Program-made: the position numbers and the translations under genes
Part shown: one piece after another, positions 22,385-34,800 of the stretch
Layout: each line of letters starts with the position of its first letter
How positions within the stretch are numbered: the stretch's first letter is position 1
NCBI GenBank assembly: GCA_963682175.1
Contig: OY821772.1
Coordinates: 58,922,925-58,986,924 of the forward strand
DNA length: 64,000 bases
Direction: 5' to 3'
Source: Triglochin maritima
Taxonomy: Eukaryota > Streptophyta > Magnoliopsida > Alismatales > Juncaginaceae
Notes under the pieces: model-generated
What the model was told of the DNA's origin: nothing
Database searches by the model: none
What the model saw: only the letters and a program-made list of their open reading frames with translations

Positions 22385-23495
22385 TTTGATTAAGATGCTT
22401 CGCTGAGTCATGCTCTTCCTACCTTTCTTTCCTTTTAACATCGGAGGGTGGAGAAGCTTGAGAACTCTCATTTCCGATCATCGCAATGGAATCCAACTTC
22501 GACCCATTTCCCAAAATCAAATCTTTCGACGAATACCCACGAAAGATCCCACATTTACGCCCTCTCCACTAATCTTCTTACCTCCATAAGAAGAACCTAA
22601 ATAAAAAATTGTTCTTCCCAACAGTGAAGGAAATTCTCCATGCACCATGTAGCAGACGCTCGACTCACAAAGTGTTTAAGGCATTTCAGCAAACACTTGA
22701 GGAGCATACCTTCCACTATCTTGTTGATACTTTGTTTCTCCCCAACATCAATCACAAAATACTTGTTGACAATGGAATGAACCCCAACCACGAGGGAACA
22801 ACAGAGGAAGGTGTCAGCGAGGACAATGATGGCGGTGTTCTCGGCGGCCGTGTCATGGGATATGGATCCCTCGACGAGCATCGTGGCGGTGGTCTGGAGA
22901 TGAAGTTGAGGCTTTTGTCGTTGGAGAAACCGTACTCGACGAAGATGATGTTGGCGGTGAGACCGAGCTTGAAGATCCATCGTCATTGTCGTGGGAGTGG
23001 GGGTGGCCGTTGTGGAAGCTCCTACAACGATTCTGGTGCTCCGACGGGAAAAGGAGGAGGAGCCTATGGATTTTGGTGGAGGCTCAGCCAGAGGCCTCTC
23101 ACCTACAGCGTGGAATCTTTCATGCAAGAGCTGGATGTTAGTTGTTCTAAGGGTCTTCACTGCAAATAGCCCAACAAAACAACCAACCCCCCTAACAACT
23201 TCTTTTCCTCCAAGTCTTGACGTGCCACCTTGTATGGTCGTGCATGCTCTTTGATCTCCATGAGGTTGCTGATGAGGTAGTGATCGACAACGGAATGCAA
23301 GCATTTCCGCTCCAACTCGACGCTCTCGTGGTCGCCAATGATAAATATGGAGTATGGTGTGTCGCCGGTGAGGACCTCGAGATGTTCGGGGACGAGACCA
23401 AAAATAATATATGTCATTTCTTCTTCCAAGTGACGCTTTCTCCCGAACTCTAATTTTGTTGTTGCCAATGAAGAAGTCCATTTCGTCGCGTATCA
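22385..23495 (-). other. Unidentified, possibly captured, formerly coding DNA inside the retrotransposon
   Basis: Two overlapping minus-strand frames (22597-23496 and 23157-23468) switch in the middle. The second has protein-like composition, for example SIFIIGDHESVELERKCLH and SNLMEIKEHARPYK, and is followed in the first frame by LRTTNIQLLHERFHAVGERP. This looks like a frameshifted coding region. I do not recognise the family and see no pol motif. It may be a second host-gene fragment or a divergent element ORF. Confidence 0.4.
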
Positions 23496-24915
23496 TGGTA
23501 GCCTCATGATTGACATCATTTCATGCTCATATTTGTATCTTATATCCATTATCTTTCACCTAAACAATGCTATGTTACGAGTTTTATGTTTAGTTTTCAG
23601 GAATAATTAGGTTTGAAGAGATGAAGCATAAAAGGACCCAAAAGCTGGGAAAAAGGACTGGATTGTGAGATCTAGGGACCAAGATGCAAGGGAGAAGGAC
23701 CTGATTGCAAGACAGAGGGACCTAAGAGTAAAACAGAATACTTCACACCATTATGGGGAGTATTTTAGCAATTGGATTCAGGTCGGAGCTCCAACAAACG
23801 AAGTAGATGCATCAAAGACCACCAAAAGCACACAGAAAAGCCCAGAATAAAACTCAACTGGATCCGGACATTTTGGACCGCCAATTGGCGGTCTGGAACC
23901 GCCAATTAGCGGTCTGGATTAGTCCAGATCTGCCAAGATTTCTCATGGACTTGTATTAATGTTCGTTTAGGCTATTTTTGGTGTTTGTTTAGTCCCACAT
24001 CGGGGGATTGTCCCAGATTAGCTTTTTCCATGGCTATAAATAGAACTCTTCACCTCCTATTGTAATCACTCCATATTTTAAGTGGCTATTCTTCCTACTA
24101 GAAGTGAGGCCTTGAAGCACACACTAAAGTAGGAGGATGCTACTTTTAATGTGAGTCATTTTATCAATAAAGTTTTATGTTTCTTTCATTGTTTGTTTTA
24201 TGCTTCTTTTATTGTTGTGCATGTTTTAGTTTAATCGTCTTTTAATTCTAGCTTAGTTTTAATATGCTTTCTTTCCTTAGTTTAATAATTAGTGTAATGT
24301 TTAGTGAGTAGTTTCATCCCCTTTGGGGGGTGGAGTAGATGTACATACATGCATTAGAGAATGTGATGAATGCTTTGTTTTTGATGTGTTGATAAAACAT
24401 GAATGTATGCTTGCTTGTTTAGGATAGAATTTATAACTTGATGAGTTTTGCCAAAATGATTAGACACCTCTCATGCTTGTTTAGGTTCTGAAATAAACAC
24501 CTTGCATATGTAAATGTTAATCAACCAAGTTGGTGAATAGATTGATAGGTTTTGCCATAACATTTAGACACTTCCTATGCTTGATAAACACCACCTTCAT
24601 GTGCTTAAAGAATGTATTCTACACCCACCTCTTTGCATGTGTGCACTCACTCCACCCCTTAGGGGTTTTCCCATTCCTGAATTCCAGCATTCTTGTTGTG
24701 TTCTTAGCTTAGTTTTTATTTGATCGTTTATTTCTTTGTTTCGCATTTCGTACTTCTTAGCGTAGTTTAGTGTAGAGTAGCGTAACCAACTCTCTTCTCC
24801 ATTATTTTCGCCACTTGATTTCGTACAAACAAGAGGTTGCTCACCTCCCTGAGGACGACCCGTACTTGCCACCGCTTCATCGCGGCCGTGCACTTGCGGT
24901 TTAATTAAAACGTTC
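23496..24915 (+). mobile_element. Nested Ty3/gypsy (Athila/Tat-like) solo LTR
   Basis: A plus-oriented LTR lying in the gag region of the host element. It has a TATA box (CTATAAATAG near 24035), AATAAA-type signal (ATCAATAAAGTTTT near 24170) and the characteristic end GACGACCCGTACTTGCC ... GTGCACTTGCGG. The same LTR family is found in reverse at 62311-62640 and a relative at 1-1620. Boundaries are approximate; a possible degenerate TSD is TTTCA/GTTCA. A perfect 18 bp palindrome lies in its U3 (23876-23893). Confidence 0.7.
23876..23912. repeat. Paired GC-rich palindromes in LTR U3
   Basis: GACCGCCAATTGGCGGTC (23876-23893) is a perfect palindrome. It is followed by the near-palindrome CCGCCAATTAGCGG (23899-23912), about 125 bp before the TATA box. 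Confidence 0.85.
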
Positions 24916-25355
24916 AACACCTCATCAACCACCTTACACATGAGGATATAATCTTCTTGAATTACACAAATTTCACCTACATGAGACACGAGCATAAGAT
25001 CTTCTTGAATTGCACACATTTCACCCATATGAGACATGAGCATAGGATTTTCTTGCATTGTACAAATTTTCTTTTGTTGGGCCTCATCTTGCTCCTCATT
25101 TTCACTTCCAAATCGAAATACCAACGCTTGAACAAAATACAACCATGTAGAAGCTTTTGAATGAGTGTGGTACCACGACTGAAACCATTCGTACGCCTCC
25201 TCGACGAGATAATAACCCGTCATATGGATTTGAAAAGATTTTTGTATTTGCTTGGAAGCAAAATACTTCTCCATGTACGCTATCCAAAACTCCACGCCTT
25301 CGCCGTCGCAATATTCGTAGGGGTCAATCTCCTCTAAAGAAAGTGATCTCCTCAT
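24915..25355 (-). pseudogene. Gag-like region of the retrotransposon (truncated)
   Basis: From a plausible ATG at 25355 the frame reads a gag capsid-like segment with EFWIAYMEKYFASK, EEAYEWFQSWY and FVQALVFRFGSE, typical of plant Ty3/gypsy gag N-terminal domains. It then passes a stretch with three near-identical ALQE/MQEN-HMGEMC-like repeats (roughly 24940-25070). The frame runs into the nested LTR near 24915 and is lost. No zinc knuckle is seen. Confidence 0.7.
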
Positions 25356-25375
25356 CGTAGTTGCGTCCAGAGGAG

Positions 25376-25387
25376 GCTCTGATACCA
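25376..25387 (-). other. Primer-binding site (initiator-Met tRNA)
   Basis: The plus strand reads GCTCTGATACCA, the complement of TGGTATCAGAGC, three bases from the 5' LTR end. This fits the standard plant LTR-element PBS and fixes the element's orientation. Confidence 0.9.
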
Positions 25388-25390
25388 AAT

Positions 25391-25745
25391 TGTTAGCCCA
25401 CAACAGATCCACTCCAGACCGGACTCGCGAATGCGATCACCAACTACGAATCGATACGAATAGTGCTTTTCGGGTGACACAAAACTCCAAATAAACACAA
25501 TAACCAAAACTAAGATTTCATTATTCAAATGGATAATTATACAAGTACACGTGAGATGACCTATTTATAGACTACAACAACCACTTCAATTAACTAACTT
25601 TGACTACAAAAATTAACTCTAACTAACATTGAATCCACGTGAACTCCAAAAACACCCGGTCAAAATATGCAAGTCATCAATCTCACCAAGTGCATTAAAC
25701 CGATTATAATTGGCCACGTCACTTTATATATTTTGACTGCTATCA
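25391..25745 (-). repeat. 5' LTR of the minus-strand element
   Basis: A 355 bp LTR, TGTTAGCCCACAAC ... CTGCTATCA. Its right end lies only 58 bp before the ATG of MED15 copy 2. Its promoter would fire leftwards, away from MED15. Confidence 0.9.
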
Positions 25746-25803
25746 CGACTTGACCCTTCGACGCGACTAGAAGCCTTCCATTTTCTCCTCTGATCTCGCC
25801 GCC

Positions 25804-28800
25804 ATGGAAGGTTCCGGCGCTTGGGCGTCCGTTCCCGGAGATCAGGGCATCAACGGTGAGGTGTCCTCCAACGACTGGAGGTCGCAGCTCCAACCCGAAT
25901 CCCGCCATCGGATCGTCAATAAGATGTGATTTTCTGATCTTGATTCTGGAGGTTTTCTTAGGTTGTTATGCCTTTTCGTTCGAAGGGGAAACCTAATTTT
26001 AATGCTTCGTCTGGTTTGAAGGAAGTGTTTGGTTCGAAGGAACTGAACCTCTCCCGAAGTGATTATGATGTGCAATTTGATATCATTTACGAGTTATGAG
26101 GCAGCAAATTTTAGAATAATCCCACAAGGTTCAGATTGTCAATTGCCTGATGATGGGGTTAGTGTCGATTTTGAAGGAATTATCAAGTTTTCTGCAATAA
26201 GCAAGAGTGAGCTTTTCCAATACCATGGTCTCCAATTAAGGATTATGTGTTCGAGTGAGCCTTACTCTGAAGGGCGACTAACTGATTACCGAGACTAGTT
26301 GTACTTAGTGATCCTTAACCTCTGCTTTTTTGTTGCTTTGATGGTGTATTGATCTGTTATCACCTTGTTCTTTCAGAGTTATTTTTTACTAATGAATTAG
26401 GTTAATTGCATATAATTTGAGGAATTTGCATCTATTTTCTGTAATAATGTATCATTCATATTCCTTGTTTGTGCTACCTGTAGAATGGATACTTTAAGGA
26501 GACATCTGCCCATCTCAGCACCTGAGGGTTTAGGCGAGCTTAAAAAAATTGCTGTGAGGTTTGAGGAGAAGATTTACAGTGCTGCCACCAACCAGGTACA
26601 TTCATTTGATACGTTTCCTCCAATTCTTTTATCCTTAACATTGCGATACTTTGTGACTTGGGCATAAAGAAACATTTTGTAAATAGTCATGCTAATTACT
26701 TTCTCTATACCATAACTTTTAGATGAAAAATTGAACTTCTCATCAAATTGGCTTTCTGTTCCAGCATGTTAGTTTAAATTATTTGTAAGTTTTTAGGAAA
26801 AGAGTAGCTTATCATCGTTTTTTCTTTCCACTCTAAGCATGTCATGTCTGTCGAAAGACTTGTAATATGTATATATATATATGACAAATAGATGAGGAAG
26901 TACTTAGAACATTGACTTGTAGCTGTCATACTTTTTTGAATGTTGTCGAAGAGATGTTTTGATGAATACCGATGAAATTTCTGAGTTCAGATTTTGGAAT
27001 CATTTGAGACTGCATACAAGAATATAATTAGAAAAATAGTTCCCTCACAATAAGTAGTAGATGAGTTCGCACTTTGGAATCATTTGAGACTGCATACAAG
27101 AATATAATTAGAAAAACAGTTCCCTCATTTGAACTAAGACGTTTTCACAAAATCAATATTCTTGTTTTGCAGTCTGACTATTTACGGAAGATATCTATGA
27201 AAATGCTTACAATGGAACAAAAGACTCAAGGTTCTGTTGCGGCTAATCCCTTGTCATTGAATCCTACCATCACTGGCCAGAACTCAGTAGATCCATGTAC
27301 GTACTTTGGGCAGCTATATCAACTGTAATAGAGGTGTAATTTTGTTAATTGTGTTGCACGATTATGTGATGTTTTTCCAAGGAATCCCGAATTAGCATCC
27401 AGCACTTTAATCTGAATTAGCTTTTATGAAAATGAGTATATCGAGTAGCTGTTGTGAATTAGCATTGATCTAGTACCATAGGTTCATAATTGAATTGGCA
27501 ACAATAATCCCTCTACATATGATTTTTCTATTTGGACATCTCAGGCCTTTCACATGCTTGGGCAGAACACCTTAGTAAATATACAAGCGACCTCACCAAA
27601 TGAACAGTACCAAATATTGTATCATCTAGTTATTCAATTATTGTATGTTGAGTTTGAGTTTCTTATACAAATTACCTGCATTGCCGTTGATTGGTTGGGC
27701 CCATTCCTAAGTACATGCATTGTAGAGTAACCACATTATGTGAATGCTTTAAGGAATAACAATTTCATATATTTTGTGGAACATATATGATTGATCTTTT
27801 ATGTGAATGTTGATGAAAGGGTATCCAATTATTAGAATCCCGGTTGCCTCTTGGTGTCGTTTTATTCCTTTCATGTTGAGCTTGATGTCGCGATCTATAT
27901 CTGCAATATTATCTCCATTAGTGTTATGCCGGTAGAACTGCCTAAACAAGCTCCATCTTTCATGCCAAGTGAAAGCATATTCTTTACCATTGACATGTCG
28001 ATGTTCTTAAATCGTAAATCACAACCTAATCATGGTACCCATAGGCCATAGCAGCTGAAAAGCAAACTTAGTTACGATCATCATTCCCAAAACATCAGTA
28101 TACAATATACTATACATGTAAATATGAGTTTATACTTCTCTCTCAATACCACAATACCATCATTATAATGTGAGCCAGCCAGTGACAATCTTTTATTATT
28201 TTTCAAAAAACAAATTTTGATGATCCCATAGTTGGTGGGTGAAGAAGAAACGAAGGCTTAAACTTAAGGTGCTTGTGGTGTAGAGGAAGAAAAAAGCATT
28301 AGAGTTGGGAAAGTTGGGGACAAAAAAAGAAAAATAAGGACGACGAGGCTAAGAGATGCCTGATGTTTCCTAAATCATATTGCCACAATTTCAAGGAAAA
28401 TCTCTAGTTGTAGGTTTGTACCTGGAAGGGGTTATATTGGCAACATTCCTTCCCTAGTCAATGATGTTTGCGAGTGATTTGGTTGGTTGTGGTCCTTTTT
28501 CGTTTGACAGTTGATTGGTGATGGTCTTATGGAGGAAATATGTTGTTAGAAGTATGGGGAAAATGATGTGGACAATGCTTACACTTGTACTAGTGTACAT
28601 ATGGATTTGGGCCATGCAAGTATGCAACCTCTCATATTGGTGGTTAACTCTTCCTTAATTTTAGAACCTAAACATGTTCTAGGAAGTATCTATCTACAAT
28701 GGTAGAAACATGTCTCACCCCTTTCATTACACTGACAAAATAGTACCTTTTGTCAACAGCAAATTTGATGCAGACCCAAGTACGGAACCATGGGCAAATG

Positions 28801-31800
28801 GCAGTCCCAAATCAAGCTCAGCAAAGGCAACGTCTACCCCAAAATATGCAAGCAAACATTGCATCTGATCCGATTCAGGGTCCTGGTGGTCTTTCACCTG
28901 CATTGTCATCACTTTCAGGAACGTCTCAGTCTGGCATATCTGGTATTGATCCAAATCCAAATTTGCAGACCATGCCCTGCATCTCGACAAATTCAGTAAG
29001 CAATAGTGCTGGGCAGAGTGTATCAACAAACATGTATGCCAATCCACCACGGCAGATGCAGGGAAGGCTAAACCAGCAACCTATGATGCCCCAGCAACAC
29101 CAACAACCATCACAAAATCAATTTTTATATCAGCAGAAGCTTCTAAAGCAGAAGTTGCAGCAGCAATCTTCAGTGTTACAGGCCCAAATTCCACAGCAAC
29201 AGCAGCAACAAACTCTTTTACAACAAAACCAATTACAGTCATCACAACAGCCTCTTATATCTTCTGGTCTTCAGTCCAACCAGAACTCGCTGCAACATTC
29301 TCAGCCATCAATGATTCAGTCAGTTTCACAATCTGGCATGCAGCAGAATCAACAGAATTTGGTCCAGCAATCTTCATCCTCTTTGCATCAACAGCATTCA
29401 CAGTCACTTGTGAGGCAACAACAATCTCAGCCATCGAATATGCACCAACAATCTTCTATCATGCAGCAGCCAACATCTATTACCCAACAATCTGCACTAC
29501 TGCCATCACAGCAGCAGCAGTTGTTGAATCACCAGTCAAATATATCTAATATACAACATAATCAGTTGATTGGGCAACAGAATAGCTCCTCAGATATCCA
29601 GCAGCAGCAGCAGAGGTTGCCAAGTCAGCAAAATAGTCTCTTGAACATGCAGCAGACACAACAAATGATGAATCCACAGAGTATATCCTTACATCAGCAA
29701 CAACAGCTTCTACAACAGAATAATGTATCTGGACTACAGCAGCAACAATCCCAACAACCTCAGACACAGATACTTGGATCCCAGCCTGCTGTCTCCAACA
29801 TGCAACAACACTCCATGCATGCACTGCAACACTCTAAAGTTGGTGGACAGCAGGCATCTCCAGCTTTGTTGCAGTTACAAGGACAGCAACCACAGGCCCA
29901 ATCATTGCAGCAGCAGCATATGTCTCAACTTCAATCTCAGTCTCATAACATGCCTCAACAGATGGGTATGCAACAAAGACTTCAACCATCAGGGACCTTG
30001 GTTCAATCACAGAATGCCATTGAGCAACAAAAGCAAAATTTTCAACCTCAAAGAGCTATCCCAGAGGGTCCGTCTAGTAAGTATCGTCTGTACATTGCAT
30101 CCTGATATTAAGCTTCTTTGAGTATTTGAGGTCTTGGGGATTCATCGACTAAGTTCCACTTGCAAATTACATCTTTATTTTGGTTATCATCTACCTTCTT
30201 TCAACAGTGTTGTGCCTTTTGATAAAGTTGTAGGTATTGATTATCTGTCACATTAAGGGACTCGAATATTTTCTTCAGTGCTAAAAGTGTGTGCATACAT
30301 TCTTTCAATACAATCACACATTGCAGTTTACCGATAAAAATAAAATAAAATAAGGCATTTTTTCCATATAATATAGGGGAATGCTCATGCATTTACAAAA
30401 TGGTTTACTCTAACTCATCAAGCAGCTATTTGTGTAGGATTTCATGATTAATTATACTTATATATTTTTCGAATTTTCATGTATAATAAGGATCAATTTT
30501 CAATTTTCTAGAATTTATTGCATGCATCGGTTTGTTTTAACAAACTAGTTTCAAAAACTCTATTAAAACAAACATGAAGGAGCTCCGAAATTCATACCTA
30601 GAAGTTCTCTAAAACTTCTCGAAGATTCAGAGACGGTTGGGATGCTCCTCGCTGCGCCGGATGCCTCCGAGTATTCACCAAACTCTAAACAAGATCCGAG
30701 AGAGGGAAGCTAGTCTCTCAATCTCCGATTGAGTTTAGAATCTAATTACTAACCCCTCTTTAGTTCACTTTAGAAGATGACCTCTTAAGAACTAAAACTA
30801 AACTTAAGAATTAAGGAATTTTCGTGGAGAATTATGGAGAGAGATTTTGCATAAGAAAAATAATGAATTAATTAAGGAGGTAATGAGATAACCTTGTATT
30901 TATAGGTTCTCTCCAAATTACATATTCATGTGCAACATCTTGCCTATGATCCCATGCAAAATTCCATCTAACCATCCATTATTTATTAATAAATAATATT
31001 AGCCACGAATTAAATCAATTATGGACCAATTCTATGCATGATTAAATTAATTCTGCATAAAACCGTCTGCTCGGTCGACCGTTTGCGAGGTCCGGTCGAC
31101 CGCTCAAACCCGATTTCGGTCGACCGTCCGTGACTCGGTCGACCGTTCTCAACAGTAGAATATTTCATCGCAATGTTCGGTCGACCGTTCGAACAGACGA
31201 AATTCACCTGTTATCGGTCGAGACGCGTTCTGTCGACCGGACACCACTGGTCGACCGTGCACCGATCGGTCGACCGTTTACTTCCAACCGGTCGACCGTT
31301 TGTGCACTATTTTGCAGACTTGTCAAATTTCGGTTTAACCCCTACAAAATTTGACATTTCGGGATTAGTAATAAATTCACAACTTATGTAACATATTATC
31401 CTATGTAATGATCAATCATTACACCCCATAATATTTACATCACATATGAATTTAATTTAGATTCTAACTATGTTATTAATCACAACATAATCTTGATTTT
31501 GCTCGTTCACCTCATGTGTCATATTTTCTACATGCCTCAACAAATTATGTGATCTCTTTATATTAGTATTCATTTCTTGATCTCTTTAAGCTAGTTATAA
31601 ATATGTGACTTAACTCAAATCACATTGTGCACATTATAACTTTGCTTTATCAAGGGGCCCACTAATATCATCACTCAATTAAGAGGGGCAATGATAGTCT
31701 TTTGACTAACTATATTCTCCAACAAAAGTTGTACTTAACCAACCAATGCCTTTACACTACACTGATCGATAGTTCAAGACACTGATCTAATTAAGTATTC

Positions 31801-34800
31801 CTTAAGTGATTAGATATAAGTCTCATATCAAAGGACCAAAGACACAGTAAAATATTAATGACACAGAAACACATTTCTATAATATTTTACTTATTAGGTC
31901 TATTCAGTATACAAAAGTAATATTTTCCTCTTTTGCATACCCGTGTCGTCACTCACTTGTAGAGCTACAATGATCTACGACCAACACGACAATCTTAACT
32001 CGGTAATTAATGTCCCATGTTAATTACCATGATTGCGAATATCTTTTGTTTTATGTAAACCAATATCTTTTAGAGCTCTACGGTTAAGGACCAAGAGCCT
32101 CTTCCTTAACACTTCTAAAAGACGAATAACATAAAAAGGAACAAAATGATTTCTCATTCAATTCATAATAATTGACATTTAAAAGTAAAACTTTTAAAAC
32201 ACATTCCCTTCAATCTCCCACTTGTTATCAAAGTTTTCTTTCACATACATTCTCAATGCATAAAACATCAATAACTAGGGTAACCTTCCCAAATCACCTA
32301 TCAAGCCAATCCACATGGACCCTCGGATCCATGGACTCGAAATATATTTCGTCTCTTAGCTTGGTATGAAGGTTTGTTGAATGGATCAGTTGTGTCACTG
32401 TTGCGTCCACCTATTTATTTATTTTGTCTTTCGTTGGTGGTTGAGTTAGCTGTAGTGATATTACTCCTAACTACACTAGCTCATACCTCCACCTTCGATA
32501 ATGATGACGCATCATCACTCCAACCTCTTATTGTCTAGAATTCCTATAAGAATTGCATCAAAACAGCCATCGGCTATTTTCTCCTTTGTCTTCCATAAAC
32601 ACGAACCTTATCTTTAGTCCGGTTAAGGTACTTCAGACTATTCTTGACCGCAATCCTATGATTAGGATTCGCGTTGGATTGGTGACCACTTGTCACGTTT
32701 AGAGCATACGAGATATTGAGTCTTGTGCAAGTCATTGTGTACATGGTCCTTCCTTTTGCCGAAGCATAAGGGATACCTTCATGTACTCCAAGTCTTTGTG
32801 TGATTGAGCACATTGAGACTTCTTGAGTTGCACACCTATACTCATACTTATTGGCATATTGTCCATATCGGAATTGTTCACCCTGAACATTTCCAAAGAC
32901 TTTGTCAATGTATGCACGTTGACTGAAGTCAATGAGTCTACGGGATGTATCTCAATGTATCTTGATTCTCAAGATGTGTTGAGCCTCATCTTTTTTTTCC
33001 ATTGAATACACTGATTTCAACGAAATTTCTCGTTTGCTAATGCAAAGGTATATGATTGCTCATGAGCAATATGTTATCGACATATAAGATCAGAAGTACT
33101 ACATGGCTCCCACTAATCTCCTTGTATATACAAGGTACTCCTTTACTTTGAATGAAGTGAATCTTCTTCACCTATTCGTCAAAGCGTTTGTTCCAACTCC
33201 TCGATGCTTGCTTCAATCCATAAATGGATTCTCGAAACTTGCATATCTTCTCGTTATTCTTTGGATCATCAAAACCTTGAGGTTGTACTATGTACATATC
33301 CTCCTCCAAGTTCTTGTTAAGGAACACCATTTTGATATTCATCTTCCATATCTCATAATTATGAAATGTGGAAATAGCGAGCATAATCCGAATAGATTTT
33401 ATCATGGCAACTTCTCAAAAGTTTCATCAAAGTCAATTTCTTGAATTCGAGTATGACCTTTTGCTACAAGCCTTGCTTTGTAGGTTGTCAAGTTACTATC
33501 CATGTCCATCTTCCTCCCAAAAGTTCATTTATACTAAATGACATTTTCTCTTGAGGAAGGCAAATCAAGTTATACACTCAATTATCATACATGGATTCTA
33601 TTTCGGATTTTATGGTCTTAAGCCATAGTTTGGAGTCTTCCCTTACCATTGCTTCTTGGAAGGTCGAGGGATCTTTGGTATCTAGTATCATGATCTCATG
33701 AAGTCCCACATACTTATTGGGTTTCTTCCTTTACCTCGTCGACCTTCTTAGTTCTTTTGGTTCTTCTTGTGTCTCTCGAACTTCTTCCACAATTTCTTGA
33801 GGAATAGGTTCATGTTCGACTCTCGAACGCACACTAGGTGAGGATGATTGAGATTCTCTCACAATTTCTTGTAAGGATCTCTCGCTCATGCTCCCACTAA
33901 CCAAATGAATCTCGGTTGGGTCTTCATGATTTTGAATGCAACATTCACATCATGATCTTGTAGAGTATCTTGAGTTTTCTCAAGCTCAACTCTACTCCCA
34001 CTACTTTTCTCTCTTTTCCAGAAATTCCAGAAAAACCATATCTCTCTCTACAATCTTTCGATTGGAGGTGATATACCAAAAGTAGTATCCTCTTGTCACA
34101 CGAGGACGACCTATAAAGAAGCACTTATCCTCTTTTGGTTGAAGCTTGGTCGACATCAATTTCTTGATGTATACCTCACAACCCCAAATCTTGAGAAAGT
34201 CGAGCTTAGGTGTTTTTCAACTCCATAGCTCACAAGACATTTTCTCCACGGATTTGGATGAAACATTATTTAGTGAGTTTGTAATTATTTGTAGTGCATA
34301 ATTCCAAAAGTAAATCGGCAATTTGAATTGACTTATTATTGATCGAACCATGTCGAGCAATATCCTATTCCTACTTTAGGAATGAGTCAAATTAGGTATT
34401 CTAAGCACTCACCCCTACGAACCTTTCATAGAGACTCGATATTCTTGTTGAGTCGGTTCACTACTTCATCCTCGAAATCCTTGATCTTGTCAAAGAATTC
34501 ACTTTTGCTTCCCATTAGACAAATATAGCCATAATGACTATAGTTGTCTGTGAACAAAATGAAGTACCTTAAACCGTCTCTTGCACTTGTACTTATCGGA
34601 CCACATACATTAGAATGTATCATATCCAATTAGTTATTCGCTTTCGTTCCTTTCTTCTTGAAAGGTCTCTTGGTCATTTATTTGACCAATCCGATAGTGC
34701 TACAAGATTGTATCATTCACGTGAGTTATCTTAGTTTCTCTTTTGTTATTGTTTGTTTGAGTTTGTTTATTATTTATTTCAAGCAAATAGAAAACATTCT

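Larger units (their letters stand above)
18971..25745 (-). mobile_element. Non-autonomous Ty3/gypsy-type LTR retrotransposon in the MED15 copy 2 5' UTR, carrying captured host DNA
   Basis: TGTTATCCCACAAC ... GACTGCTATCA is flanked by the 5 bp TSD CGACT (18966-18970 and 25746-25750). LTRs are 18971-19333 and 25391-25745. A primer-binding site for initiator-Met tRNA lies next to the right LTR and a polypurine tract (reverse of TTCCTCCCCCCTTAAAATC) next to the left LTR, so it reads on minus. It has a gag-like region (24915-25355) but no protease, RT, RNase H or integrase was seen. In their place is a SAR1 fragment and other sequence. Two solo LTRs are nested inside (19907-22262 and about 23496-24915). 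The LTR pair differs at about one base in ten, so the insertion is old. Confidence 0.9.

Noticed and set aside
22597..23496. A 299-residue minus ORF as a real gene
   Set aside because: Lies inside a retrotransposon, changes to another better-looking frame in the middle, and matches no known family; listed only as unidentified DNA.
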